Shown here in pieces: positions 7,341 through 15,254 of a stretch of 64,000 nucleotides of DNA. The first letter of the stretch is position 1; the number at the start of each line of letters is the position of its first letter. This DNA is from Phosphoribacter sp037046615 (GTDB lineage Bacteria; Actinomycetota; Actinomycetes; Actinomycetales; Dermatophilaceae). The position numbers were made by a program, and so were the translations under genes. The stretch spans positions 134,753 through 198,752 of the forward strand of contig JBAOHD010000034.1 in the NCBI GenBank assembly GCA_037046615.1, read 5' to 3'. Below the pieces are notes generated by a model. That model saw nothing but the letters and a program-made list of their open reading frames with translations, searched no databases and was not told the DNA's origin.

Positions 7341-8726
7341 AGGCGCGATGTCGTGACCCGCCATCTCTCGACGCTCATCGCCGAGGGCCGGCCCGGATCA
7401 GCCCTGCCCTCGACCAGGCAGCTGTCCCGCGAACTCTCCGCCAGCCCCGTCACCATCGGCCGAGCCGTTGCAGCGCTGGCGGCGGCGGGACTCGTCCACA
7501 CCGAACCCGGCCGCGGCACGTTCATCTCCACCCGCCCTGCCCACAGGTCGGTCGATGCGAGTTGGCAGCCGATGGCGCTCCCGCCAGCCCGGGTGGAAAG
7601 CCACACGGTCGCGCCGCTTGACCCGGCATACACCGACGATTCCCTCGTGGCACTGTCGAGCGGCTACCTCGGGGCCGACCTCCAGCCTCGGCAGGCGCTG
7701 CAGGCCGCAGCCGCCCGCACGATTCGGCGCAGCGACATTTGGGGACCATCCCCGTCGACCGGCCTGCCGGGGCTCCGCGCCGCCTTCGCCGCCGAGGTGG
7801 GGTTCGACGCCGACGACATCCTCATCACCAACGGCTCGCAGGCTGGCCTCGCCCTCGTCCTGCGCACCATCACCACGCCGGGTCAGGCCGTTGTGGTCGA
7901 AAACCCGACGTATGCCGGTGCGCTGGCTGCCGTCCGCGCGGCGGGACTGCGGCCGGTGCCCGTGCCGACGGACGGGGATGGCGTGCGGCCCGAAGACCTG
8001 GACCGGATCGTGGCGCGGACCGACGCGCGGGTGGCTTATCTGCAGACCGCGGTAAGCAATCCGTCCGGAGCCTCGCTGTCACGGGAACGCCGGCAAACGG
8101 TGCTCGACGTGGCGCGCAAGCATCAAATCCTCGTCATCGACGACGACTGGGCGCGACATCTCGTCCTCGAGCCGGGGATGCCGCCTCCGCTGATCGTCGA
8201 CGACGCCCATGGTCACGTCATCCACATCTCATCGCTGGCCAAGCCGGTCGCACCCAGCCTGCGGATCGGCTACATCGCGGCGCGCGGGCCGGCGCTGCGT
8301 CGGCTGCACACGGCGACGATTGCCGACAAACTGTTCGTGGCACGGCCGTTGCAGGAGGTGGCGCTGGAGTTCCTCGCGTCGCCTGACTGGCCACGGCATA
8401 CCAAGCGAGTAGGTCGGACCTTGGCCGCGCGCCGCGACCATCTGCTCGGTGAGCTTGCCCGGCTCCTGGCGGTGGTCGAGGGTCCGATCCGCCGCCCGCG
8501 AGCCGGCTATCACCTGTGGGTGCCATGCCTCGCGGGCTGGACCTCGACCGAGGTCACCCAGGTGGCACATGCCGCGGGGATCATCGTCGGCGACGGAGCG
8601 CACGCGTATGCCGACGAGCCGCCTGGCCACAACGTGCGGATGAGCTTCGGAGCCGTCAACGAGGCGACGACGACCCAGGCCATCGAGCGTCTTGCCGGGG
8701 CATTGGCGCGCGTTCCTGGTCCTTAG
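7326..8726 (+). CDS. MocR-type transcriptional regulator (GntR wHTH + aminotransferase-like domain)
   Basis: About 466 residues from ATG 7326. The N-terminal 70 residues form a GntR winged helix (SALPSTRQLSRELSASPVTIGRAV, then TEPGRGTFI). The rest is a fold-type I aminotransferase domain with the PLP-binding lysine in SSLAKPVAPSLRIGY, plus VENPTYAGAL and DDDWARHL. MocR proteins use PLP as an effector sensor. Being divergent from benE with a shared palindrome, it most likely controls that transporter and itself. An in-frame upstream start at 7191 lies inside benE and is not supported. Confidence 0.9.
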   Translation: MANDSRRDVVTRHLSTLIAEGRPGSALPSTRQLSRELSASPVTIGRAVAALAAAGLVHTEPGRGTFISTRPAHRSVDASWQPMALPPARVESHTVAPLDPAYTDDSLVALSSGYLGADLQPRQALQAAAARTIRRSDIWGPSPSTGLPGLRAAFAAEVGFDADDILITNGSQAGLALVLRTITTPGQAVVVENPTYAGALAAVRAAGLRPVPVPTDGDGVRPEDLDRIVARTDARVAYLQTAVSNPSGASLSRERRQTVLDVARKHQILVIDDDWARHLVLEPGMPPPLIVDDAHGHVIHISSLAKPVAPSLRIGYIAARGPALRRLHTATIADKLFVARPLQEVALEFLASPDWPRHTKRVGRTLAARRDHLLGELARLLAVVEGPIRRPRAGYHLWVPCLAGWTSTEVTQVAHAAGIIVGDGAHAYADEPPGHNVRMSFGAVNEATTTQAIERLAGALARVPGP

Positions 8727-9052
8727 TGCGTATGTTGCAGCCTCCGGGCGGAGGGGCGGCGTGTTGGCGTGTTGGCGTGTTGGCGTGTTGGCGTGTCCGC
8801 GGGCGACGGGCGGCGGGCGGCGGGCAGGCGAGCCGGCGGGCGGCGGGCAGCCGGCGGGCGCGATAGCGGGCGACCGCGCCGGCAGCGATCAAGAGAGTGA
8901 TGCTGTGCTGCTGTCGATCCTGCGCCATGTGTGACGTATGGGGCTGGATAGGGTCACAGTGACCACAGATGGCGGTGTGAATGTCGCTGTCCACGTGTGG
9001 ATTCCGCGGACTTCGGGCTTGCATTAGAACATGTGTGCTAGTAACTCACGTC
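8727..9052. other. intergenic region with GTGTTGGC tandem array
   Basis: No gene is seen between the MocR and HNH genes. 8761-8796 is 4.5 copies of the 8-bp unit GTGTTGGC; next comes a (GGGC/GGCG)n tract to about 8860. An 8-bp unit would shift frame if expressed, so this is non-coding. The tract before the HNH gene is less GC-rich and probably holds its promoter, but I see no convincing boxes. Confidence 0.5.
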
Positions 9053-10544
9053 ATGACAGCGGCCCCCGTCTCGCCAGCCTCCCTCTGGGACCAGGTTGGC
9101 TCGAGCGGCGCCCGGGCCGATGCGCTGGCTGCCCGGCCCAGTGTGCTGACTCTGGGCGACATCGGCGCGCACCTTTCGGCGGTGGGCCGCGGAGTCGACA
9201 GCTTGAATGAAGCCGTCGCACGGGTTTCGGTGGTGGAGCGGGCGGACGTCGAGGGTGTTGATCGATTGATCCGACGTCTTGAGGCGGTCAAGTTGTCCAT
9301 GATCGCCGTGGCTGAGCGTTCGAGGATCGCGGTGCGGACGGGCTCGGCCAACACTGCCGCGTGGGTGTCGCACGCGACTCGGTCCGGCAGCGGAGTCGCC
9401 GCCGGGCAGGTCGCACTCGCGACTGCCTTGGACAGTGGGCTCGACGCGACCCGGGCTGCCTTGGCCGAGGGTGCCGTCTCGTCGCGTCACGCCGCGATCA
9501 TTGCTGACGCCATGTCCTCTCTGCCCAGTGCGTTGGAGGCTGACGAACGCGAGCGGGTCGAGTTGTCGCTCGTCCGTCAGGCACGGCAGCTCGAGCCCAG
9601 TCGGTTGCGTCAGGCGGCGACGATGGCACTCGCCGCAGCGGAGAAGTCAGCTGCCGAGGTGGCCGCACATCAAGAGCGCGTGCTTCAAGATCAAGAACGT
9701 CGCGCGTATGCCGCCGCTCGCTTCACGATGCACCATCGTGGCGATGGCACGTCGTCAGGGTCCTTCTTGGTCCCGACCGGGGCGGCACAGGTCTTGCAGA
9801 AGGTGCTGCGGAGCATGACGGCTCCCCGCAGGGACAGACTCGGCGGGCCGGAGGATGCGACTTCTAACTCGACCCGCGTCGTGCGAGGCGCCGACTGGGA
9901 TTCGCTGGCCTGGGCCGAGAAACAGGGCCGTGCCTTCACTGATCTCCTGGAGCATCTGCCGACGGACGGGCTGACGGGCAAGGTCGCCTCCACGATCGTC
10001 GTCACGATGACTGCCGAGCAGGTCCTCGGAGCCGCTCGTGTCGCCGAGATGACCGGGAAGGCCGCCAATGCCGTTGTCTCTGATGCCCCCGTTGTCCCCG
10101 GTGCCGCCGTTGTCTTCTGATGCCCCCGTTGCCCCCGATGCCGCTATCGCCGACGTCGGCGCGGCGCGGTGCGACACCGGGCATCTCCACTCCACCGGCG
10201 AGGCGAGACGGTTGGCCTGCAACGCCGGGATCATGCCTCTCGTTCTTGGCGGCCCGTCAGTGCCGATCGACCTGGGGCGGGGTCAGCGTCTCTTCAGCTA
10301 CCACCAGCGCACGGTGCTGGCGACTGTCTATGACGAATGCGCAGCGATCGGCTGCGACCGTCCCTATGCCTGGAGCGAGCTCCATCACCTCACGCCGTGG
10401 AGTGCCGGCGGTCGCACTGACCTCAAGGACGCGATCCCGTTGTGCGGTCATCATCATCGCCGGATGCACGACGGAGCCTTCCAGTCCCGGGTGACCGTCA
10501 ATGACCGCGGGGTGAAGTCGGTCGCGTTCACGCGGCGGATCTGA
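9053..10544 (+). pseudogene. DUF222 / HNH endonuclease (13E12-repeat family), split by a 37-bp duplication
   Basis: The first frame (9053-10120) carries the helical DUF222 region (RADVEGVDRLIRRLEAVKLS, then VSSRHAAIIADAM) and stops at 10120. The second frame (to 10544) carries the HNH nuclease: CAAIGCD, WSELHHLTPWSAGGRTDL and LCGHHHRRMHDG. Both frames code for SDAPV at the junction because the stretch from 10079 is imperfectly repeated 37 bp later at 10116; 37 is not a multiple of three. Dropping one copy joins the two domains in frame. These proteins are abundant actinobacterial mobile-type HNH nucleases of uncertain role. Whether the break is real, phase-variable or an assembly artefact is open. 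Confidence 0.82.
10079..10152. repeat. imperfect 37-bp tandem duplication causing the HNH frameshift
   Basis: Two copies begin TCTGATGCCCCCGTTG at 10079 and 10116; the first 16 bases are identical and the rest similar. The offset of 37 bp changes frame by one. Confidence 0.75.
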
Positions 10545-10882
10545 GCTGAGCGGCATCGGGGCGGGCGAGTCGAGGGGGCACGACTGCTGTGAAGTTACGC
10601 GCGTGTACGTGCGCGTGGTCGTGTACGTGCGCGTGTGCGGGTCGGGTCTTTGGGTCCTCAGGGAGCCGTGATCGTCGTGGGAGGGCTTGCCCCCCGCCAG
10701 CCCGCCTGCCGCCTGCCACCAGGCCGCATGCCGCCTGCCCGCCGTTCGTCGCCACGTGGTCGCCCTCGGCATGGTGGCCTCCGTCGCGGGACTGGTCGGC
10801 GTGGTCGGCTGCATACTCTTCGCCCTGCTTTTCATCACAGCACCGTGACCGTGACAGCAGCGCAAGACGAGCGGAGTCTGCT
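10545..10882. other. intergenic region; possible small membrane ORF only
   Basis: Holds GTGTACGTGCGCGTG-type dinucleotide-like repeats (10600-10640) and GC-rich low-complexity sequence. Apart from the weak small ORF listed separately, I see no gene. Confidence 0.4.
10756..10848 (+). CDS. possible 30-residue hydrophobic peptide
   Basis: GTG 10756 opens a 30-residue frame that is almost wholly one membrane-spanning segment (VASVAGLVGVVGCILFALL), ending TGA at 10846-10848. No good ribosome site precedes it; a TTG at 10687 with a GGGAGG just upstream is an alternative start. It may be a small membrane protein or the remnant of one. No family is recognised. Confidence 0.22.
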   Translation: MVALGMVASVAGLVGVVGCILFALLFITAP

Positions 10883-11905
10883 CTAGAAGATCAGCGGCAA
10901 CACGTGCAGCATGCACATCGACCACGTGATGTGAGTGAGGATCGGCGCGAGGATGCCGCCGGTGGACCATCGCTGCCGCGCCGTCACCACCCCTAGCACT
11001 ACCGCAGCAAACGCCAGCATGACGTTGCCCGTGAGCGCGGTCGCCACGGCATACAACACGGTCGTTACCCACACCTGCCACCCGTCCTTGACCGCGGCAT
11101 ACAACGCGCCGCGGAAGAAGATCTCCTCCGCGATGCCACTGAGCGCCGTCGTGACGGTGAGGGCCAGCAGCGAGCCGTATTGCGCGAACTCGAGCACCGA
11201 GCGCGCCTGCTCGGCCAGCGGCGGGATGAGGCGCGTGACATAGGCGCCGCCGATGAAGATGGCCGCGAGCGCGAGCCCGGCGAGGATCGGTTGGACCACC
11301 GGGCGCCGCAGCTCATCGCCGATCGCGATGCGTCCGAGGTGCAATCTGCCCGACGCAAATGCGCCGCCTGCCCAGATTGCCGCCACCCCCAGCGCCGCGA
11401 GGGGGAACAGCGGGGAGTCGCGCGACATCCGCAGACTCGCGGCCAGCCCGATGGCCCCGGCGATCAGGGTCAGGGCCGCGACGACACGGCGCCGGCGCCA
11501 CTGCGCGTCGGTGTCCCGCTGGTCGCGTTCGACCCTGCGCAGGAACTGGTCGTCGACGGTCCGCAATGACCCGAGCCAAGCCTGGCGCCGCGCCCACGAA
11601 GAGCGCGGCGGCATACCCGCCTCAGGAGGGGCGACGACATGAGTCCCGGACCCGGGCACGTCCGAGCCCTTCGCAGTCTCCGCGACCTCCGCTATCTCCG
11701 CCGCGGGCCCGCCGACGAGCCCCGCGGCCTGGGCGAAGGGGCTCGCCTCATCGGCGCCCGTCACGGTCGGGTATGCCGCGCCGCCCCCGTCGGTGCGAGG
11801 GGGCGGCGCGCCCTGGACCTCATTGCTCTGGTCAGAACTGCCCGACGAGCAACGACCCGGGTCAGCACCGCCCGCAGCGGAACTGTCAGAACGTGACGGT
11901 CTCAT
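10883..11905 (-). CDS. CPBP-family intramembrane metalloprotease
   Basis: A 340-residue protein. The N-terminal ~120 residues are acidic and disordered-looking. From about residue 150 there are several hydrophobic helices. The CPBP (Abi/Rce1-like) motif 1 is ALSGIAEEIFFRGALYA with the paired glutamates, and the later histidine motif is ILTHITWSMCM. The start ATG 11905 is preceded by AAGG at good spacing and lies 20 bp inside the upstream gene. The frame runs on to 12142 through that gene in a different frame, which is not used. Function in bacteria ranges from bacteriocin self-immunity to prenyl-protein-type proteolysis; unknown here. Confidence 0.87.
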   Translation of the reverse strand: MRPSRSDSSAAGGADPGRCSSGSSDQSNEVQGAPPPRTDGGGAAYPTVTGADEASPFAQAAGLVGGPAAEIAEVAETAKGSDVPGSGTHVVAPPEAGMPPRSSWARRQAWLGSLRTVDDQFLRRVERDQRDTDAQWRRRRVVAALTLIAGAIGLAASLRMSRDSPLFPLAALGVAAIWAGGAFASGRLHLGRIAIGDELRRPVVQPILAGLALAAIFIGGAYVTRLIPPLAEQARSVLEFAQYGSLLALTVTTALSGIAEEIFFRGALYAAVKDGWQVWVTTVLYAVATALTGNVMLAFAAVVLGVVTARQRWSTGGILAPILTHITWSMCMLHVLPLIF

Positions 11906-12401
11906 TGTCGCCTTGGTCGGGTTCGGACCCCGTGATGAGTGCTTTGGCGATGCCGAGCACCTGGATGGGCTTGCCGGGGCTGTCCCAGTATTCTGCGCTG
12001 TCGGCCTGGATCCGCATGACTCCGACGCGGGGGTCATCGGCCTCGCACTGGAAGTAGACCTTCGCGAAGGGGCTCCACAGCTCCTCCGCCTTGGCGGGGT
12101 CGTGGGAGACCGAGCCGGTGCCCGCGATCGACACCCACGCACCCTCCTTCGTGAAGGCGACGTTGACCTTGGGGTCGGCCTGCATCTGGCGAGCGGCGTC
12201 GCCGTCGAGCCAGCCGAGGAACCACAGGGTTCCGTCGAACTCGGCCTCCTGGCAGGTCATCGGCCGGGTCACGATGGACCCGTCTTCGGCGCGGGTCGTG
12301 AGCATGGCGGTGCGCTGGTCCTTGATGAGCTCGTGGACCTTCGCGACACCGTCGGTGACGTCGGCCGTCGGGTCGTGCTGGGGTGTTTGGTGCTCGGTCA
12401 T
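11886..12401 (-). CDS. pyridoxamine 5'-phosphate oxidase-family protein (general stress protein 26 type)
   Basis: A 171-residue split-barrel flavin-binding protein. Features: AMLTTRAEDGSIVTRPM at the N-terminal FMN site, LWFLGWLDGDAARQM, VNVAFTKEGAWVSIAGTGSV, and the C-terminal YWDSPGKPIQVLGIAKAL typical of the GSP26-like subfamily. The ATG (12401) has GGAAGG upstream and overlaps the stop of the next gene as ATGA. Likely a flavin or F420/heme-binding redox protein in stress response; the exact reaction is unknown. It is the middle gene of a three-gene operon. Confidence 0.88.
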   Translation of the reverse strand: MTEHQTPQHDPTADVTDGVAKVHELIKDQRTAMLTTRAEDGSIVTRPMTCQEAEFDGTLWFLGWLDGDAARQMQADPKVNVAFTKEGAWVSIAGTGSVSHDPAKAEELWSPFAKVYFQCEADDPRVGVMRIQADSAEYWDSPGKPIQVLGIAKALITGSEPDQGDNETVTF

Positions 12402-13465
12402 GACGAGTCCTTCCCTAGTGCTCCCAAGGTGCCGGTGACGACGGCTGTCGCCCCGGCGATCAGTGATGCCATCCCGCCTCCGGAGCCCCCGGACCACGAC
12501 GGGTCATGCGGCATGGGCCCGATGGGGTCGAGGGTGGCGGGGTTGATGCTGCGGCCGCTGGGCTTGGCCAGCGCCCGCCGGAATGACTCCCGCAGACCGA
12601 CGAATTCGTGGTCTGAGGGCATGAGGTCAATCGTGAAGTCGTTCTCCCGGCACACCATGTCGTGATGGAGGCTCTCGACGAGCGCCTCGACGGTCGAGGA
12701 CGGGACGTCCGTGATGAGGCCGGCGAGTGTGCCGACGAGATCGGTCGGCAGGCCGGGGATGTTGACCTGGGGACGCCGGAGGTCGGCGGTCTCGGCATAC
12801 ACCTTGAGCAGGTCCGGGTAGGGCATCCGCTCGGGGCCGCCCACGTCATAGGAGCGCGACCCCGTGTCGACGGTGAGCGCCCCCACGAGCGCCTCGATCA
12901 CGTCCGTGATCGCGATCGGCTGGACGAGGGATCGCATCCAGTCTGGCACGGTCGTCACGGGCAGTCGCTCGGAGATCTGGCGGATGATCTCGAAACTCGT
13001 CGAGCCGGCGCCGACGACGACCGCAGCGCGCAGGGAGATCGTCGTGACACCCGACGCGGTGAGGATGCGTTCGACCTCAAGGCGGGACGAAATGTGTTCG
13101 GAGAGTTCGGCTTCCGGCACGTTGGGGACGAGTCCCGAGAGATAGACGATGCGCGAGACGCCAGCGTCCGCAGCGGCGCGGGCGAGGTTGGCTGCCGATT
13201 GCCGATCCTTCGCGGCGAAGTCGTCGCCACCCATGCCGTGGATGAGGTAGTAGACCGCATCAACCCCCTCGACGGCGCGGCGCACTTCGTCGACGTCGAG
13301 GACGTCCATCTCGACGACCTCGACATCGTCGTCGTCATGCCACCACAGGCGACTCGCCTTGGCGGGGTCGGAGAACGACGCCCGGACGGTATGCCGGTCG
13401 GCCAGCAACCGCGGGACGAGTCGGCCCCCCACGTAGCCACTGGCACCGGTCACGAGAATCTTCAT
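12398..13465 (-). CDS. NAD(P)-binding protein, NmrA/atypical SDR family
   Basis: 355 residues from ATG 13465. The Rossmann glycine motif ILVTGASGYVGGRLVPRLL is at the extreme N-terminus, then DAVYYLIHGMGG, IVYLSGL and the substrate-side block RSYDVGGPERMPYPDLLKVYA. This is the arrangement of the YbjT/complex-I 39-kDa-like atypical SDRs. It starts the operon with the PNPOx-like and CPBP genes; an earlier in-frame ATG (13513) gives an unlikely basic extension. Substrate unknown. Confidence 0.87.
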   Translation of the reverse strand: MKILVTGASGYVGGRLVPRLLADRHTVRASFSDPAKASRLWWHDDDDVEVVEMDVLDVDEVRRAVEGVDAVYYLIHGMGGDDFAAKDRQSAANLARAAADAGVSRIVYLSGLVPNVPEAELSEHISSRLEVERILTASGVTTISLRAAVVVGAGSTSFEIIRQISERLPVTTVPDWMRSLVQPIAITDVIEALVGALTVDTGSRSYDVGGPERMPYPDLLKVYAETADLRRPQVNIPGLPTDLVGTLAGLITDVPSSTVEALVESLHHDMVCRENDFTIDLMPSDHEFVGLRESFRRALAKPSGRSINPATLDPIGPMPHDPSWSGGSGGGMASLIAGATAVVTGTLGALGKDSS

Positions 13466-13551
13466 GCACCGGTCAAGCGTGCGACCTCGCGGTTTGTTCC
13501 CAGTCTTGTTCAAGGTTTGTCACAACTTTGGGAGACTGCTTCGGACCAGCC

Positions 13552-14220
13552 TCAGGTCAGCTCAACGAGCCCGGCAGGGGTCCGCAGCGTGGCTCGCACC
13601 CCCGCCCCTACCGGATCGAGGTCTGGCACGATGCGCACCCGCCGATCACCCCCACTGTCTCGCTCCTCGATCGGCCAACCCCACGCCCCCAACTCCTGCC
13701 GCAACCGCTCCGGCTCGGTCGTCGCAAGGGTCAACGACTCCAGCCGGACTCCGCGGTCCGGCAACGAAGTCCAGGGTGGCGTCGTGAGCCATTCGATCGG
13801 CGCGGGCAGGGCGCCCGCCAGCGGCAGCGCCCCGTCCGCGCGGGGGATCGCACGCCAACGGATCTCTCCCCGACTGAGTTCGCGGACCCCCTCGCCCGTC
13901 AGCCCGGTGACGCGCACGACCCACGTCAGGACAAAGGGTCCGCGCTCCAGACGGGCGCGCACGTGCGGCAGATCAAGGCCCAACGGGTATGCCGCACACG
14001 GCTTGGGCACGGCAGGGTTGACCGCCAACACCTCGAGGTAATCGCTCGGCCCGAGGGACAGCAATCGGTTGTGCGTGCCAAAGGCAGGGTGCTCGCCGCC
14101 GGGTTCGGTCTCGACACCCAACCGATCCCGGATCCATGTCGCACCCTCGTCCAAGGTGGCGGCCGCGACGACGAGATGGTCGACGACCGGGCCGCGCGTC
14201 GGGTGTGGACTCACGCTCAT
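13552..14220 (-). CDS. VOC-family (glyoxalase-like domain) protein
   Basis: 222 residues from ATG 14220. The opening VVDHLVVAAATLDEGATWI and LSLGPSDYLEVLAV are the glyoxalase-like domain (Glyoxalase_3 type), with metal-site H and E positions visible. A C-terminal second half is more divergent. No pathway partner is evident; it faces away from the PAP2 gene across a long inverted repeat. Confidence 0.8.
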   Translation of the reverse strand: MSVSPHPTRGPVVDHLVVAAATLDEGATWIRDRLGVETEPGGEHPAFGTHNRLLSLGPSDYLEVLAVNPAVPKPCAAYPLGLDLPHVRARLERGPFVLTWVVRVTGLTGEGVRELSRGEIRWRAIPRADGALPLAGALPAPIEWLTTPPWTSLPDRGVRLESLTLATTEPERLRQELGAWGWPIEERDSGGDRRVRIVPDLDPVGAGVRATLRTPAGLVELT

Positions 14221-14273
14221 GCGTGGAGCGTATGCCGTTCCGCCCGACCCCCAGCGCCCGGGCCGTGCCACCG

Positions 14274-14340
14274 TGACATGACAACAAGTGTCGCTTCGGG
14301 CGTTTGTCACGGCTCTGAAGCGTCACTTGTTGTCATGTCA
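14274..14340. repeat. 23-bp inverted repeat (hairpin) between divergent genes
   Basis: The arms 14274-14296 (TGACATGACAACAAGTG...) and 14318-14340 pair at 22 of 23 positions around a 21-base loop. It lies between the divergent VOC and PAP2 genes, so it cannot be a terminator for either. Its loop contains GTCACGGCTCTGAAGCG, close to the loop of another hairpin at 26993-27048 (GTCACGGAAAGAAGCG on the other strand). Confidence 0.85.
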
Positions 14341-14456
14341 GTCCCTGCGGGGGCGCGCCACCAGCGTCCTGATCTCGGCGGGCGTGACGCCAGCGTCCTC
14401 ACCTCGGCGGCGGCGCGGCATACCCTGTCCCTTCACAACCACGCTGGGAGGCGCGC

Positions 14457-15254
14457 ATGGCCGAGGTGCAACCACCGCTCACCGCGCCGGTGGAGGAGTC
14501 CATCGGGCCGCGCGACCTGACCCACTGGCATACGCGCCTCGGGCGGCGGCTCGTCGACCTCGTGAGCTCCCTGGTCGGAGTGGCGCACCGCTGGACGATG
14601 CTCGTCACCCTGCTCGTCGCAGGTCTCGTCGTCGTCGGGCTGACCGCCTTGTCGTCGGAGGTGTATTCCTCGGTCACCGACGACGGCGAACTTGCGGGCC
14701 TCGATCAACCGGTGCTCGACGCCGCGGTCGCGACGCGGACGCCGTTCAACCAGACGGCGCTCACGGTCTTCACCGACATCGGCGGGCCGGTCGGCATGCC
14801 GATCCTCGCCAGCGCGCTCGTCGCGCTCATGGTGTGGCGCTGGAAGTCATGGAGCCCTCTCGTCCTCACGCTGGCCGCTGCGGCCGGATCGCTCGCGATG
14901 ACGACCGTCGGCAAGCACCTCATCGGACGCTCGCGTCCACCCCGTGAACTCGCTGTCCCGCCCTTCGAGAGCTCGCCGAGCTTCCCCAGTGGCCACACGC
15001 TCAATGCCACCGTCATCATCGGCGTCCTGGTCTACCTGTGGCTCCTGCACCTCACGACACAACGGGCACGGTGGTGGGCTGTCGGTGCCGGCGCGCTTTT
15101 CGTCGTCTCGATGGGGTTGAGTCGGGTCTATCTCGGCCATCACTGGCTGACTGACGTCATCGCCGGCTGGCTGCTCGGGCTGGCGTGGCTCACCGTCGTC
15201 GTGACGGCGCACCGGTTGCACCTGACGATCCGACGCCGACGGGAGCGGGCCTAA
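14457..15254 (+). CDS. PAP2-family membrane phosphatase
   Basis: 265 residues with about six membrane helices. The three-part acid-phosphatase signature is complete: KHLIGRSRPP, SFPSGHTLNA and SRVYLGHHWLTDVIAG. Family members dephosphorylate phosphatidic acid, phosphatidylglycerophosphate or undecaprenyl diphosphate at the outer membrane face. ATG 14457 follows AGGCGC. It converges on the RND gene with overlapping stop codons. Confidence 0.92.
   Translation: MAEVQPPLTAPVEESIGPRDLTHWHTRLGRRLVDLVSSLVGVAHRWTMLVTLLVAGLVVVGLTALSSEVYSSVTDDGELAGLDQPVLDAAVATRTPFNQTALTVFTDIGGPVGMPILASALVALMVWRWKSWSPLVLTLAAAAGSLAMTTVGKHLIGRSRPPRELAVPPFESSPSFPSGHTLNATVIIGVLVYLWLLHLTTQRARWWAVGAGALFVVSMGLSRVYLGHHWLTDVIAGWLLGLAWLTVVVTAHRLHLTIRRRRERA

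Noticed and set aside
8761..8870. Possible CRISPR or structured RNA in the GTGTTGGC tract
   Set aside because: An 8-bp microsatellite without spacers; simple tandem slippage explains it.
10528..11081. Minus-strand open frame of 184-274 residues beside the HNH gene
   Set aside because: Composition is Arg/Pro/His shadow coding opposite the HNH exon and low-complexity DNA; no domain or ribosome site.
11905..12142. N-terminal extension of the CPBP protease
   Set aside because: It lies in another frame of the PNPOx-like gene and a good ribosome site precedes ATG 11905.
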